From Candidatus Aceula lacicola (GTDB taxonomy: Bacteria > Omnitrophota > Gorgyraeia > Zapsychrales > Aceulaceae): 59,239 bases of DNA. Under the pieces are notes generated by a model. That model saw nothing but the letters and a program-made list of their open reading frames with translations. It did not search any database and was not told the DNA's origin. Location of the stretch: contig JAVCCC010000021.1 of the NCBI GenBank assembly GCA_030765785.1, positions 1 through 59,239 of the forward strand. Reading direction: 5' to 3'. This document shows, in pieces, positions 1 to 8,786 of the stretch. Made by a program: the position numbers and the translations under genes. The stretch's first letter is position 1. Every line of letters starts with the position of its first letter.

Positions 1-56
1 AACTTTTCCCCTTCTCGTCTACATTTTCGGCAACTAGCTTCTAAATCTCTTGCCAT
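1..56 (-). CDS. rpsD: 30S ribosomal protein S4, N-terminal fragment (runs off left edge)
   Basis: Only the first 18 codons are inside the window, starting at an ATG at 54-56. They read MARDLEASCRKCRREGEK, which matches the start of bacterial S4, including the C-x2-C pair (Cys9, Cys12) of the zinc-binding form. S4 is a primary 16S rRNA binder that nucleates assembly of the 30S body and often acts as a translational repressor of the alpha operon. It starts 17 nt after the rpsK stop, as expected for the order rpsM-rpsK-rpsD. The rest of the protein, and probably rpoA and rplQ, lie beyond the edge. Confidence 0.85.
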   Translation of the reverse strand, partial: MARDLEASCRKCRREGEK

Positions 57-73
57 TATTAATAACTCCCTTT

Positions 74-472
74 TTAAACTCTACGTTTTTTACGTGGCCG
101 GCATCCATTGTGCGGCACAGGCGTAACGTCACGAATTATTGTTACTTTCAAACCTGCAGCTGAAACAGCGCGAATCGCAGACTCGCGTCCAGCCCCAGGA
201 CCTTTAACATAAACTTCAACGCTTTCAATGCCAAGCTCTTTGGCTTTTTTAGCTGCATTTGACGCAGCAATTTGAGCAGCAAATGGCGTTGATTTCTTCG
301 ATCCTTTAAATCCAACATGACCCGGACTTGATGAAACAATCACATTTCCCTGCATGTCGGTAATAGCAATAATTGTATTATTAAAAGTCGCCTTAATATG
401 AACAGCGCCACTGCTAATTCCCTTAAGTGCCTTCTTTTTTTCTTTATCTTTTTTCTTTACTGGTTTCGCCAT
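74..472 (-). CDS. rpsK: 30S ribosomal protein S11
   Basis: 132 aa, normal family length. S11 sits on the 30S platform near the E site and the mRNA exit. After a lysine-rich N-terminus come the conserved core around '[18 protein letters not shown]', the '[12 protein letters not shown]' stretch, and the C-terminal '[16 protein letters not shown]' that typifies the family. It lies between rpsM (11-nt gap) and rpsD in standard alpha-operon order and is presumably co-transcribed with them. Confidence 0.97.
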   Translation of the reverse strand: MAKPVKKKDKEKKKALKGISSGAVHIKATFNNTIIAITDMQGNVIVSSSPGHVGFKGSKKSTPFAAQIAASNAAKKAKELGIESVEVYVKGPGAGRESAIRAVSAAGLKVTIIRDVTPVPHNGCRPRKKRRV

Positions 473-483
473 CTTTTCTCCTT

Positions 484-858
484 TTATTTCTTACTAGGCA
501 TTGCCATCGTAACTTTCTTTTTCCCTTTACGAGTTCGTGCATTTGTTTTTGTTCTTTGCCCTCGCGCAGGAAGCCCTCTTTTGTGACGGAGTCCTCGATA
601 AGAACCAATATCAATCAATCGTCGGATATTTTGCGCTACGTCTCTTCGCAGATCACCTTCGATTCGATAATCTTTCTGAATGATCGCTGTAATTCTAGAA
701 ACTTCTTCTTCTGTTAAATCCTTAGCTCTTCTATTCTTGTCAATTTGAGCTTGTGTTAAAATCTTTAAACAATTTTTTGGACCAATCCCATAGAGATACG
801 GCAAAGCCGCTTCAATTCTTTTTTCTTTTGGAAGGTCAACACCTAAAATTCTTGGCAT
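484..858 (-). CDS. rpsM: 30S ribosomal protein S13
   Basis: 124 aa. S13 is in the 30S head, forms an intersubunit bridge and contacts the P-site tRNA through its basic tail. The N-terminus '[22 protein letters not shown]' region has the helix-hairpin-helix-like YGIGPKN element. The '[28 protein letters not shown]' region is the family signature, ending in a lysine-rich tail. The ATG is 3 nt from the end of rpmJ, so translation of the two is probably coupled. Confidence 0.97.
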   Translation of the reverse strand: MPRILGVDLPKEKRIEAALPYLYGIGPKNCLKILTQAQIDKNRRAKDLTEEEVSRITAIIQKDYRIEGDLRRDVAQNIRRLIDIGSYRGLRHKRGLPARGQRTKTNARTRKGKKKVTMAMPSKK

Positions 859-861
859 AAC

Positions 862-975
862 TTATCCTTGTCTTTGTTTATGTTTTGGATTTGTACAAAT
901 AACTCTAACAACATTCTTACGTCGAACAATTTTACATTTACCACAAATTCTTTTAACAGAAGATTTTACTTTCAT
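862..975 (-). CDS. rpmJ: 50S ribosomal protein L36 (zinc form)
   Basis: A 37-aa gene found by translating the gap between infA and rpsM. It begins [20 protein letters not shown] and continues to [13 protein letters not shown]. The ligands C-x2-C, then C-x4-H, are those of the zinc-ribbon form of L36, the small late-assembly protein of the 50S subunit. Its position between infA and rpsM is the standard one. It ends 3 nt before the rpsM start and begins 1 nt after the infA stop. Confidence 0.95.
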   Translation of the reverse strand: MKVKSSVKRICGKCKIVRRKNVVRVICTNPKHKQRQG

Positions 976-976
976 T

Positions 977-1195
977 TTATTTTTCCCTATAGGTAATTCG
1001 TCCTCTGGTTAAGTCATACGGAGAAAGTTCCAGCTTCACTTTATCTCCTGGAATCAGACGAATAAAATGTACTCGCATTTTTCCTGAAATATGAGCCAAT
1101 ACCTTATGCCCGTTGTCCAGCTCTACCTGAAACATAGCATTCGGTAGTGCCTCTTTAATAATTCCTTCAACTTCTATCAATTCTTCTTTAGCCAT
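977..1195 (-). CDS. infA: Translation initiation factor IF-1
   Basis: 72 aa, the exact usual length. IF-1 is a single OB-fold protein that occupies the 30S A site during initiation. It shows the family start '[22 protein letters not shown]' region, the '[13 protein letters not shown]' segment, and the C-terminal '[15 protein letters not shown]'. Its first 8 nt overlap the end of map, so the two are translationally linked. The next gene downstream is rpmJ. Confidence 0.98.
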   Translation of the reverse strand: MAKEELIEVEGIIKEALPNAMFQVELDNGHKVLAHISGKMRVHFIRLIPGDKVKLELSPYDLTRGRITYREK

Positions 1196-1949
1196 TTATT
1201 TTCGTCAATATTTCTGGCCCATTGGCCGTTACAGCAACAGTGTGCTCAAAATGAGCTGACGGCTTTCCATCAGATGTAACAACCGTCCATTTATCATCTA
1301 AAATCTTTGTCTTATACGTTCCCGTATTAATCATTGGCTCAATCGCAAAAACCATTCCCTCCTGTAAAACAGGACCAGATTTTGGTAGGCCAAAATTTGG
1401 AACTTCTGGCTCTTCATGCAAGGACATTCCGATGCCATGACCAACAAAATCACGCACAACGGAAAAACCAAAGGGCTCTACAAAACTTTGAATCGCAAAC
1501 CCAATATCAGAAAGATAATTTCCTTCTTTGGCCTGATCAATTCCTTTACTCAAAGATTGCTCAGTTACATCAATAAGCCTTTGCGTTGCTTCATCTAAAC
1601 TTCCAAAGCCAACCGTAAATGCGCAATCAGAAAACCAGTCATCTAAAATAAGACCGATATCAATGCTTACAATGTCACCTTCTTTAACAACCCGCACATT
1701 TGGAATTCCGTGAACAATTTCTTCGTTAATAGAAATACAAGCCGTTGCCGGAAAACCATGATACCCTTTAAACGCTGGCTTTGCTTCTCTTTGATCAATT
1801 AGCTTCTCAGCGATTCTATCTATCTCGAGGGTTGTCATCCCTACTTTCAAAGAACTTTTTAAATCTTCTTTGACACAAGCAAGAGCCTTTCCGGCTCTAC
1901 GCATTTTTTCAATTTCCTGCTTCGACTTGAGAATTATCAATTTTTCCAT
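1188..1949 (-). CDS. map: Methionine aminopeptidase, type I
   Basis: 253 aa. Removes the N-terminal methionine from nascent proteins. All five metal ligands are visible at the classical positions: Asp97, Asp108, His171, Glu204 and Glu235. His80, in 'IVHGIPN', matches the substrate-binding histidine. I keep the ATG at 1947-1949 even though it overlaps adk by 41 nt, because residues 7-16 ('[10 protein letters not shown]') align with the conserved N-terminus of the family. The next methionine, codon 16, would delete that conserved part. Cytoplasmic, between adk and infA as in many spc operons. Confidence 0.95.
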   Translation of the reverse strand: MEKLIILKSKQEIEKMRRAGKALACVKEDLKSSLKVGMTTLEIDRIAEKLIDQREAKPAFKGYHGFPATACISINEEIVHGIPNVRVVKEGDIVSIDIGLILDDWFSDCAFTVGFGSLDEATQRLIDVTEQSLSKGIDQAKEGNYLSDIGFAIQSFVEPFGFSVVRDFVGHGIGMSLHEEPEVPNFGLPKSGPVLQEGMVFAIEPMINTGTYKTKILDDKWTVVTSDGKPSAHFEHTVAVTANGPEILTKING

Positions 1950-2595
1950 CTTTTTTGAATATTTTTAACAAATAATCCTTTAACGCATTAGCATCCTGAT
2001 TTCCATCTGCCTTTAAAAGAATTCCCTTCGCTTGATAATAATCAACAATCGGTGCAGTGTTCTCTAAATAAACATCTATTCTTTTGCGAATTGTCTCTTC
2101 GTTGTCATCCGTTCTTTGATACAATTCACCGCCACAAGAATCACAAACACCTTCCTCTTTGGATGGCATATTCACAACATGATAAAGAGCTCCACAGCTT
2201 CGACACACTCGACGACCTGTTAAACGCTGAATCACAATTTCGCTATCAACTTCCATGTAAACAACATAATCAATCGGCTGATTCACATTTGCCACAATCT
2301 CATCTAAATCTTGCGACTGCTGCTTTGTTCTTGGAAATCCATCTAGAAGATATCCCTTTGGTGCAAATGTCTTGTCTTTCAACCGATTCTCAATAATGCG
2401 AGTAACAACATCATCTGGCACAAGACCACCGCTTTCAACAAAACTTTTCACTTCCTGTCCAAGAGAAGTATTATTTTTCATTTCCTCTCTTAAAATGTCA
2501 CCCATTGAAACATGCTTTAGGTTTAAAACTTTTTCTAAAAGCTTTGCTTGCGTTCCTTTACCTGCACCTGGCGCCCCTAACAAAATTAATCTCAT
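1909..2595 (-). CDS. adk: Adenylate kinase, zinc-LID form
   Basis: 228 aa. Converts ATP and AMP to two ADP. The P-loop GAPGAGKGT is at residues 7-15, and 'DGFPRT' (the AMP site) follows near residue 85. The LID domain is the long form with a C-x2-C-x16-C-x2-C zinc ribbon beginning at 'CRSCG', as in Gram-positive and many deep-branching bacteria rather than the enterobacterial Cys-less form. It overlaps the secY stop by 4 nt (ATGA). The last 13 codons are shared with the start of map. Confidence 0.97.
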   Translation of the reverse strand: MRLILLGAPGAGKGTQAKLLEKVLNLKHVSMGDILREEMKNNTSLGQEVKSFVESGGLVPDDVVTRIIENRLKDKTFAPKGYLLDGFPRTKQQSQDLDEIVANVNQPIDYVVYMEVDSEIVIQRLTGRRVCRSCGALYHVVNMPSKEEGVCDSCGGELYQRTDDNEETIRKRIDVYLENTAPIVDYYQAKGILLKADGNQDANALKDYLLKIFKKDGKIDNSQVEAGN

Positions 2596-3941
2596 CGTCG
2601 TCCCCTTAAATGCCCTGTTTTCATAAACCCATCATAATGTCTCATTAAAAGCTGGGATTCTATTTGCTTAACTGTATCAAGCATAACGCCAACAATAATC
2701 AAAATACCCGTTCCGCCAAAAAACGATGCAACCAAATAAGGAACCTTAAAGGCTGCCATAATCGCATCTGGCATAACCGCAATCACACACATAAAAAAAG
2801 CACCCGCTAAAGTAATACGCGTCATAACAAAATCTAAAAAATCAGCTGTTGGCACACCTGGCCGAACACCAGGAATAAATCCGCCATGCTTTTTCATGTT
2901 CTCTGCGACATCAACTGGATTAAAAACAATCGCAGTATAAAAATAGCAGAAAAATATAATCAAAAGTCCATACAAGAAATAATATGCCGCATGTCCTCGC
3001 ATAAAGAAACTTGCAACTGTTTGTAATCCTTGATGCGGAATAAAGCTCGCTAATGTCGCCGGAAAGAGCAAGATCGATTGTGCAAAAATAATCGCGATAA
3101 TACCAGCCGTATCAACCTTTAACGGAATATAGGTGCTTTGCCCACCATAAACTTTTCGTCCAACAATACGCCGTGCGTATTGCACCGGAATTCGGCGCTG
3201 CCCCTGCGTAATTAAAGTGATTGAAAAAATAACACCAACTAAAAATGCTATCATCAAAAGCAAAGTTAACGGCTGAATCTGTCGCATCGATGCTGTTTTA
3301 GGTGACAATAAAACAAACAATGTTCGAATCGCATCTGGTGCACGAGACAAAATACCTGCTGCGATAATAAGAGAAATGCCTTGTCCGATCCCCTTTTCCT
3401 GAATTTGCTCTCCAAGCCACATCAAAAGAACCGTGCCTGATGCAAGCGTTAAGACAGTTGTAAATCGAAATGCCCAACCCGGATCATTAACAACTTGCAA
3501 TCCTTGAAACGCCTGGGGGCTTTCTAGCCATAATGCAATAAAATAAGATTGCACAATTGCTAAACCCAAAGTTCCATATCGCGTATATTGATTAATTTTC
3601 TGATATCCAGCCTGACCTTCTTTAGATAATTTTTCTAAAGCTGGAATAACTGCCGTCAAAAGCTGCATAATAATGGAACTCGAAATATAAGGCATAATCC
3701 CTAAAGAAAATACCGTCATCTTCTGCAGAGCTCCACCAGAAAACATATTCATCATGCCAAAGATCGTTCCACCGCCTGAAGACTCATTAATTCGACGAAA
3801 AAATTCTGCCAATATAGAACCATTGACACCGGGTGTTGGAATATGGCACCCGACGCGATAAGCAAGAATAATCACTAACGTAAAAAGAATCTTTTTTCTT
3901 AAATCAGGTATTTTAAAACAGTTCGAAAATGCTTTTAGCAT
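2592..3941 (-). CDS. secY: Preprotein translocase subunit SecY
   Basis: 449 aa. Pore subunit of the SecYEG inner-membrane translocon. The hydrophobic pattern is consistent with the ten transmembrane helices of the family. An N-terminal 'KIPDLRKKILFTLVIILAYRVG' type segment is followed by the plug region 'NMFSGGALQKMTVFSLGIMPYISSSI' and the 'GQGRRIPVQYARR' type cytoplasmic loop, here 'TQGQRRIPVQYARR'. It sits between rplO and adk in spc-operon order. Its partner secE is also in this window, at 27280-27465. Confidence 0.97.
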   Translation of the reverse strand: MLKAFSNCFKIPDLRKKILFTLVIILAYRVGCHIPTPGVNGSILAEFFRRINESSGGGTIFGMMNMFSGGALQKMTVFSLGIMPYISSSIIMQLLTAVIPALEKLSKEGQAGYQKINQYTRYGTLGLAIVQSYFIALWLESPQAFQGLQVVNDPGWAFRFTTVLTLASGTVLLMWLGEQIQEKGIGQGISLIIAAGILSRAPDAIRTLFVLLSPKTASMRQIQPLTLLLMIAFLVGVIFSITLITQGQRRIPVQYARRIVGRKVYGGQSTYIPLKVDTAGIIAIIFAQSILLFPATLASFIPHQGLQTVASFFMRGHAAYYFLYGLLIIFFCYFYTAIVFNPVDVAENMKKHGGFIPGVRPGVPTADFLDFVMTRITLAGAFFMCVIAVMPDAIMAAFKVPYLVASFFGGTGILIIVGVMLDTVKQIESQLLMRHYDGFMKTGHLRGRR

Positions 3942-3955
3942 AAAAATCTCTATAT

Positions 3956-4402
3956 TTATTTCTTAATTGGTTCAATTTTTCCGCCTGCTTTCACTATTTT
4001 TTCTTCAGCAGACTTCGAAAGTGCATGAACTTGAACTGTTAAAGGTTTTGAAATCTCACCAAGACCTAAAATCTTTACCCGCTTAGCGCTATTCTTAATC
4101 AAACCTTTTTCTTTTAAAAACTCTGGATTAACCAAAGTCCCCTCTTTAATCTTAGAAAGCATAGAAAGCTTAACAAGCTGATAAACAGTGCGTCGCCTTA
4201 CTCTAAATCCAACCTTTGGCAATCGACGAATCAAAGGCATTTGTCCACCTTCAAGTCCGTGAATAATGGCACGTCCAGATCGAGACTTTTGACCATTTTC
4301 TCCTCGACCAGAAGTTTTTCCTCTGCCGGATCCCTGACCACGACCTACAATTCTTTTCTTTTTTCGCGCCCCTTTAGGCTTTCCTATTTCATGCAGAAAC
4401 AC
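3956..4402 (-). CDS. rplO: 50S ribosomal protein L15
   Basis: 148 aa from the GTG at 4400-4402. L15 binds 23S rRNA early in 50S assembly. The glycine- and arginine-rich region '[27 protein letters not shown]' and '[15 protein letters not shown]' are diagnostic. I chose the GTG over a TTG five codons upstream (4415-4417). The family begins M-x-L-H-E, which the GTG reproduces as (M)FLHEIG, and a GGAG lies 9 nt before it. The start overlaps rpsE by 14 nt. rpmD (L30) would normally precede this gene and is absent. Confidence 0.94.
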   Translation of the reverse strand: MFLHEIGKPKGARKKKRIVGRGQGSGRGKTSGRGENGQKSRSGRAIIHGLEGGQMPLIRRLPKVGFRVRRRTVYQLVKLSMLSKIKEGTLVNPEFLKEKGLIKNSAKRVKILGLGEISKPLTVQVHALSKSAEEKIVKAGGKIEPIKK

Positions 4403-5120
4403 TTTGCACTTCTCCAATTTCTTTAAACGGTTTCAATCGAATTAAACCATCGATTGTTGCCTTGACAATATTAATCGGATTATTTGACCGATGACATTTT
4501 GTCAAAATATTTCTAATTCCAGATGCATCACAAATCGCACGCACCGGACCTGCCGCAATAACACCCGTACCTTCACTTGCTGGCTTCAGCAAAACAGTTG
4601 CGCCTCCACATCGTCCAATAATTTCATGAGAAATTGTTCCTTTACGTACAGAAATATCAACCATGTTTTTCTTAGCAACGCGCATCGCCTTCTGGATAGC
4701 TGTTGCAACTTCAGGAGCTTTTCCTAAATAATAACCAACTTTTCCTTTTCCATCTCCCACAACAACAAGCGCACTAAAAGACATTTTCTTTCCACCTTTT
4801 GTAACTTTTGTAACACGATTAATGGCAATGACTTTCTCAATAAATCCAGAATCATCTTGTTGTTTTTTTGCAGATGACTTGGAAGACCATTTCTTCTTCT
4901 TTTTATCAAAAGAATTCTTTGGATCATCTTTTTTCTCTTCACCTTTAGCCTGAATTTCTTGGGAAACCTTTTCCTCAGAATCAGTCGCAATCACAACCTC
5001 TTCAGCTCCAGCTGACGTTTCGCTTTTTGTTTCCTGCGTTTCCGCCGCAACAGTCTCTTGAACTTTTTCCTCTAAATTTTCTTGTTCAGCATTCTTCTCT
5101 ATATTTTTATCTTCAGTCAT
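4389..5120 (-). CDS. rpsE: 30S ribosomal protein S5 with a long acidic N-terminal extension
   Basis: 243 aa, about 75 residues longer than a typical bacterial S5. The normal S5 fold begins near residue 90 ('[33 protein letters not shown]') with the double-stranded-RNA-binding-like domain, followed by the conserved C-terminal half ('[25 protein letters not shown]'). Residues 1-85 are low-complexity: rich in Glu, Ala and Gln at first, then Lys-rich ('KKKKKW') and presumably disordered. The start TAATG overlaps the rplR stop by 1 nt. S5 helps proofreading and mRNA unwinding at the 30S entry channel. The tail would project from the solvent side (inference). Confidence 0.95.
   Translation of the reverse strand: MTEDKNIEKNAEQENLEEKVQETVAAETQETKSETSAGAEEVVIATDSEEKVSQEIQAKGEEKKDDPKNSFDKKKKKWSSKSSAKKQQDDSGFIEKVIAINRVTKVTKGGKKMSFSALVVVGDGKGKVGYYLGKAPEVATAIQKAMRVAKKNMVDISVRKGTISHEIIGRCGGATVLLKPASEGTGVIAAGPVRAICDASGIRNILTKCHRSNNPINIVKATIDGLIRLKPFKEIGEVQSVSA
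4412..4415 (-). promoter_or_regulatory. Ribosome binding site that decides the rplO start
   Basis: GGAG on the minus strand, 9 nt upstream of the GTG at 4400-4402 and inside the last codons of rpsE. The alternative TTG start overlaps this motif itself and has no clear Shine-Dalgarno sequence of its own, so the GTG is preferred. Confidence 0.5.
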
Positions 5121-5482
5121 TAGAACTCCAGTCCACCTTTTCTTGCCGCTTCAGCAAAAACTTTTACACGTCCGTGATAAAGATAGCCTCCGCGATCAAA
5201 ACATACCTTTTTAATTCCTTTTTCCTGAGCTTTTGCAGCAAAAGCTTCTCCTAGATTAGCTGCCCCTTCAATATTTCCACAAGACTTTAACTTGTTCTTG
5301 ATGTCTTTATGCGCTGTTGACATTCCAATCAATGTTTTGCTTGCACTATCATCAATTAAAGACACAGACATATTCTTTAGACTTCGATGAATACACATCC
5401 TTGGCATTTGAGGGGTTCCTTTAACTTTCTTACAAATTCTTTTATGCCGAAAAACTCTTCTTTGTTCTTTTGTATTAATCAT
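5120..5482 (-). CDS. rplR: 50S ribosomal protein L18
   Basis: 120 aa. 5S rRNA-binding protein of the central protuberance. Shows a basic N-terminus ([22 protein letters not shown]), the '[16 protein letters not shown]' strand and the family C-terminus '[28 protein letters not shown]'. Lies between rplF and rpsE. Its stop overlaps the rpsE start by one base. Confidence 0.96.
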   Translation of the reverse strand: MINTKEQRRVFRHKRICKKVKGTPQMPRMCIHRSLKNMSVSLIDDSASKTLIGMSTAHKDIKNKLKSCGNIEGAANLGEAFAAKAQEKGIKKVCFDRGGYLYHGRVKVFAEAARKGGLEF

Positions 5483-5487
5483 TATAA

Positions 5488-6027
5488 TTACTTTGTAACA
5501 GATTTTCCTTGTTTACGTTTAACAATTTCTCCTGAATACCGAATACCTTTTCCCTTGTAAGGTTCTGGTGGTTTAATCTTTCTAATCGTCGCAACAGTGT
5601 TTCCTAAAATAACATTATCAATGGAATCAAATTCAAGTTCCGTAGGGGTTACTGCCTTAACCGCAATGTTTTCAGGAACAACAAATTCAACCGGATGACT
5701 AAATCCAAGATTCAATGTAATTTTCTGACCTTGAACCTGTGCACGAAAACCAATTCCCTGAATCTCAAGCTTTTTCTTATGTCCATCGGAAACACCAGTC
5801 ATCATATTGACAAGTCGCGCTCGTATGGTCCCGTGATTTGATCGATCTTGCTTGATATCAGATTTTCGTGTAACAAAAACTTTTTCGTCTTTATTTTCAA
5901 CGAAAATCCCGAAGGGTATAGCTAAAGAAAGTTTTCCTTTTGACCCTTCAACAAGAACGCTATCACCATTAACGGCAACCTTTACACCCCTTGGAATAAC
6001 AATTATTTTTTTTCCTATTCTTGACAT
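5488..6027 (-). CDS. rplF: 50S ribosomal protein L6
   Basis: 179 aa, normal length with two L6 domains. The start MSRIGKKIIVIPRGVKV and the C-terminal signature 'IRKIKPPEPYKGKGIRYSGE' are typical. L6 lies near the GTPase-associated region and is needed for late 50S assembly. Neighbours rpsH (7-nt gap) and rplR (5-nt gap) are in standard spc order. Confidence 0.97.
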   Translation of the reverse strand: MSRIGKKIIVIPRGVKVAVNGDSVLVEGSKGKLSLAIPFGIFVENKDEKVFVTRKSDIKQDRSNHGTIRARLVNMMTGVSDGHKKKLEIQGIGFRAQVQGQKITLNLGFSHPVEFVVPENIAVKAVTPTELEFDSIDNVILGNTVATIRKIKPPEPYKGKGIRYSGEIVKRKQGKSVTK

Positions 6028-6034
6028 ATTTCTC

Positions 6035-6433
6035 CTACCAAATGTAACATAAAACTTCGCCGCCTACCTTAAGTTCACGAGCCTGACGATCACCTACAAT
6101 ACCTTTTGATGTTGAAATCACAGCTGATCCCAAGCCATTTAAAACTTTTGGAATCCTGTCATGCGTCGTATAAACTCTTAAGCTTGGTTTTGAAATTCGC
6201 TTTAATCCAATAATGGATGATTTCTTATTTTTCTCGTATCTCAAATAAATCTTAATCGTTCCCTGCGTACTGTCTTTGAGCAAACGAAAATCTTCAATAT
6301 ATCCGTCTTCCTTAAAAATCTCCAAAATCTTTTCAGAAATTTTTGATGCCGGAACATCGACCGCTTCCTTTTTCACTTGTACCGCATTGCGGATACTGGT
6401 TAACATATTACTAATAGGATCTGATAATGACAT
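6035..6433 (-). CDS. rpsH: 30S ribosomal protein S8
   Basis: 132 aa. S8 binds helix 21 of 16S rRNA and in some bacteria represses its own operon. The start MSLSDPISNMLTSIRNA and the C-terminal 'STSKGIVGDRQARELKVGGEVLCYIW' are diagnostic. It follows rpsN by 20 nt and precedes rplF by 7 nt. Confidence 0.97.
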   Translation of the reverse strand: MSLSDPISNMLTSIRNAVQVKKEAVDVPASKISEKILEIFKEDGYIEDFRLLKDSTQGTIKIYLRYEKNKKSSIIGLKRISKPSLRVYTTHDRIPKVLNGLGSAVISTSKGIVGDRQARELKVGGEVLCYIW

Positions 6434-6453
6434 ATATTCTTTTTCCTCTCTGA

Positions 6454-6639
6454 TTACCAGCTTGCTTTCTTTACGCCTGGGATCTCACCTTTCCAAGCGA
6501 GCTCTCGAAAACAAATTCGGCAAATACCAAAGCGTCGTAAAAATCCTTTTGGCCGACCACATAACACACATCGATTATGCTGACGCGTTGAAAACTTTGC
6601 TGGTCGTGCTTCTCGTATTCTTAATGCCTTTTTTGCCAT
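6454..6639 (-). CDS. rpsN: 30S ribosomal protein S14, zinc form
   Basis: 61 aa, the short zinc-binding type of S14, with C-x2-C-x12-C-x2-C formed by 'CVLCG' and 'CRICF'. The C-terminal '[15 protein letters not shown]' is the family end. S14 is a late-binding protein of the 30S head next to S3 and S10. Located between rplE and rpsH, as expected for the spc operon. Confidence 0.97.
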   Translation of the reverse strand: MAKKALRIREARPAKFSTRQHNRCVLCGRPKGFLRRFGICRICFRELAWKGEIPGVKKASW

Positions 6640-6653
6640 ATTAAATTTTCCTC

Positions 6654-7199
6654 TTAATTCTTTCTAAAAGGCATTCCCAGAAGACTTAAAATCTCAAATG
6701 TTTGCTCCTGAGGGCCGTGATTAAAAACGAATGTAATATCCATTCCTTGTGTTCTTTGAACTTGATCCAATTCGACTTCTGGAAAGATCGACTGATCAGA
6801 AATGCCAATCGTATAATTCCCTTCTTTATCAAATGATTTCCTTGAAACTCCATTAAAATCACGAATTCGCGGAAGCGCAATATTCACAAAACGATCAAGA
6901 AATTCATACATTTTAAATTTTCGCAATGTAACTTTACATCCAACCGGCAAACCTTCTCGTAATTTAAAATTAGAAATTGCCTTCTTAGAACGTCTAATAA
7001 TCGGTTTTTGACCTGTAATGATTCCCATGTCTTTAACAGCCGATTCAAGCACCTTAATATCCGCAACGGCTTCGCCAACTCCCATATTAACAACAATTTT
7101 CTCTAACGAAGAAACAGCCATTTTATTTTTAATATCAAATTTCTCCTGAATCTTCGGAACTATTTCTTGTTGATATCTATCTAAAAGTCTTGGTTTCAT
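6654..7199 (-). CDS. rplE: 50S ribosomal protein L5
   Basis: 181 aa from the ATG at 7197-7199 ([17 protein letters not shown]). The reading frame stays open another 34 codons upstream, but that part lies inside rplX and does not resemble L5, so I reject the longer start. L5 binds 5S rRNA and contacts the P-site tRNA elbow. Visible signatures are 'VNMGVGEAV', '[21 protein letters not shown]' type text and '[28 protein letters not shown]'. It starts 1 nt after the rplX stop. Confidence 0.96.
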   Translation of the reverse strand: MKPRLLDRYQQEIVPKIQEKFDIKNKMAVSSLEKIVVNMGVGEAVADIKVLESAVKDMGIITGQKPIIRRSKKAISNFKLREGLPVGCKVTLRKFKMYEFLDRFVNIALPRIRDFNGVSRKSFDKEGNYTIGISDQSIFPEVELDQVQRTQGMDITFVFNHGPQEQTFEILSLLGMPFRKN

Positions 7200-7200
7200 T

Positions 7201-7512
7201 TTAGTTTGCCGCTCCACACTTTTTGCATTCACGAATCTTTGTCCCATCCTTAAGAACAGAAATCTTTGTTCGTATTCGTTTGCTGCACTGTTTGCACACA
7301 AGCATCAGATTGCTCAAATTAAGCGACGTCTCAATCTCGACAATGCCACCTTTTTGATCTTCTTGAGTTTTTCGTCGTGCTTTCTTTATAATATTGATAT
7401 TCTCAACAACTGCTTTCTGAGCTTCTGGAAAAACACGCAACACCTTCCCTTTTTTTCCTTTATCCTTTCCAGCAACAACTTCAACAGTATCATTCTTTTT
7501 AATTTTTATCAT
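7201..7512 (-). CDS. rplX: 50S ribosomal protein L24 with zinc-finger-like cysteines
   Basis: 103 aa from the ATG at 7510-7512. A TTG three codons upstream is possible, but it overlaps the rplN stop, and an AGAGG at good spacing favours the ATG. The N-terminal KOW motif ('DTVEVVAGKDKGKKGKVLRVFPE') initiates 50S assembly by binding the 5' end of 23S rRNA. The C-terminal half carries two C-x2-C pairs (CKQC and CKKC), consistent with the metal-binding subtype. Confidence 0.95.
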   Translation of the reverse strand: MIKIKKNDTVEVVAGKDKGKKGKVLRVFPEAQKAVVENINIIKKARRKTQEDQKGGIVEIETSLNLSNLMLVCKQCSKRIRTKISVLKDGTKIRECKKCGAAN

Positions 7513-7513
7513 C

Positions 7514-7882
7514 TTAAACAACCTCTGGGGCTAATGAAACGATTTTCATATAATCCATACTTCTTAATTCTCTAGCAACTGGGCCAAAAACACGTGTTCC
7601 TCTTGGATTGCCATTATCATCAACAATGACAACGGCATTGCTATCAAATTTAACATATGTTCCGTCAGATCGGCGTACAGGAAACTTTTGCCGAACAATA
7701 ACTGCCTTGACAACTTCGCCTTTTTTAACACCGGCACGAGGAGCCGATTCCTTAATATTAACACGTACCAATTCACCAACTTGAGCAGAACGTCGACCGC
7801 GAGCATTCAAAACACCAATAAAAGATGCTTTTCGCGCACCTGAATTATCTGCTACATCTAAAATTGTTTTCATATAAATCAT
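7514..7882 (-). CDS. rplN: 50S ribosomal protein L14
   Basis: 122 aa, exact family length. L14 forms the interface bridge with 16S helix 14 and is the docking site of the silencing factor RsfS. '[12 protein letters not shown]', '[17 protein letters not shown]' and '[13 protein letters not shown]' plus '[11 protein letters not shown]' are all family signatures. The ATG overlaps the rpsQ stop in TAATG. Confidence 0.97.
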   Translation of the reverse strand: MIYMKTILDVADNSGARKASFIGVLNARGRRSAQVGELVRVNIKESAPRAGVKKGEVVKAVIVRQKFPVRRSDGTYVKFDSNAVVIVDDNGNPRGTRVFGPVARELRSMDYMKIVSLAPEVV

Positions 7883-8145
7883 TATTCAACTTCTTTCTTT
7901 AAGATTTTCCTAAGAGCCCAGCGCTTATCTTTTGAAAGAGGTCGTGTTTCCATGATCTCAACAATATTTCCTTCTTGTGTTTCATTCTTTTCATCATGAA
8001 CTTTATATTTCTGCGCTCGCTTAACAAGCTTATGGTACTTCGCATGTTTAGAATGTCCCGCAACCTGAACAACACACGTCTTATCCATCTTGTTGCTAAC
8101 AACCGTCCCGGTCATCACTTTTCTTCTATTCATTCTTTCTGTCAT
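7882..8145 (-). CDS. rpsQ: 30S ribosomal protein S17
   Basis: 87 aa. OB-fold primary 16S rRNA binder. The core '[16 protein letters not shown]' and '[31 protein letters not shown]' are conserved. The start overlaps the rpmC stop by one base (TAATG), and the stop overlaps the rplN start in the same way, so the three genes are translationally coupled. Confidence 0.97.
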   Translation of the reverse strand: MTERMNRRKVMTGTVVSNKMDKTCVVQVAGHSKHAKYHKLVKRAQKYKVHDEKNETQEGNIVEIMETRPLSKDKRWALRKILKKEVE

Positions 8146-8333
8146 TACGCTTTTCTTTCCTTTAAAACAGTTTTAATTCTTGCCACATCCTTTTTTAACT
8201 GGCTAAATCTTGCAGGCTTCTCAACTTTTCCAAATTTTCTTTGATAATTCAAACCAAATAATTCCTTTTTCATTGCTTTTTCTTTTTGAAGTAACTCTTC
8301 AACATCCAATACTCTTAAATCTTTTGTCTTCAT
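8145..8333 (-). CDS. rpmC: 50S ribosomal protein L29
   Basis: 62 aa. Small helical hairpin protein beside the polypeptide exit tunnel, part of the docking platform for trigger factor and SRP. The two helices 'VEELLQKEKAMKKELFGLNYQ' and 'LKKDVARIKTVLKERKA' match the family. Lies between rplP and rpsQ in standard order. Confidence 0.95.
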   Translation of the reverse strand: MKTKDLRVLDVEELLQKEKAMKKELFGLNYQRKFGKVEKPARFSQLKKDVARIKTVLKERKA

Positions 8334-8347
8334 AACATTTACCTTTA

Positions 8348-8767
8348 TTAAACCTGTGCTGAACGTGAGACAAATTTTGTTCGAACTGGCATTTTAAACG
8401 CAACTAAACGAAAAATAGCTTTTGCAAAATCTTCGGGAACACCACCAATTTCAAAAAGAATTTTTCCTCGCTTAACAGGACAAACCCAATGACTAAGATC
8501 ACCCTTTCCTTTTCCTTGGCGTGTTTCTGCTGGCTTTTTAGTAACTGGCTTAGAAGGAAAAACATTAACCCAGAATTTTCCAACACCCTTCATCTTTCGA
8601 GCAACAGTAATACGTGCCGTCTCCATGTGATTAGCACGAATCAACCCGTTCTCCAATGTTTTGAGCCCATATTCGCCAAAAGTCAAACGACTTCCTTTTG
8701 TCGCAATACCGCGATTCTTTCCCTTTTGGGCTTTTCTGTACTTAACTTTTCTTGGCATTAAAAGCAT
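8348..8767 (-). CDS. rplP: 50S ribosomal protein L16
   Basis: 139 aa from the ATG at 8765-8767. The first residues MLLMPRKVKYRK match the usual MLxPKRxKYRK. A second ATG three codons on is possible, but the AAAGGA Shine-Dalgarno sequence is better placed for the first. L16 organises A-site tRNA binding on the 50S. 'HMETARITVARKMKGVGKFWVNVFPSKPVTKKPAETRQGKGKG' contains the family signature. It follows rpsC and precedes rpmC. Confidence 0.96.
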   Translation of the reverse strand: MLLMPRKVKYRKAQKGKNRGIATKGSRLTFGEYGLKTLENGLIRANHMETARITVARKMKGVGKFWVNVFPSKPVTKKPAETRQGKGKGDLSHWVCPVKRGKILFEIGGVPEDFAKAIFRLVAFKMPVRTKFVSRSAQV

Positions 8768-8786
8768 GTTACTATTTTTCCTTTAA

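Noticed and set aside
7200-7301. Longer rplE reading frame
   Set aside because: The extra 34 codons overlap the zinc-ribbon end of rplX in another frame and do not resemble L5.
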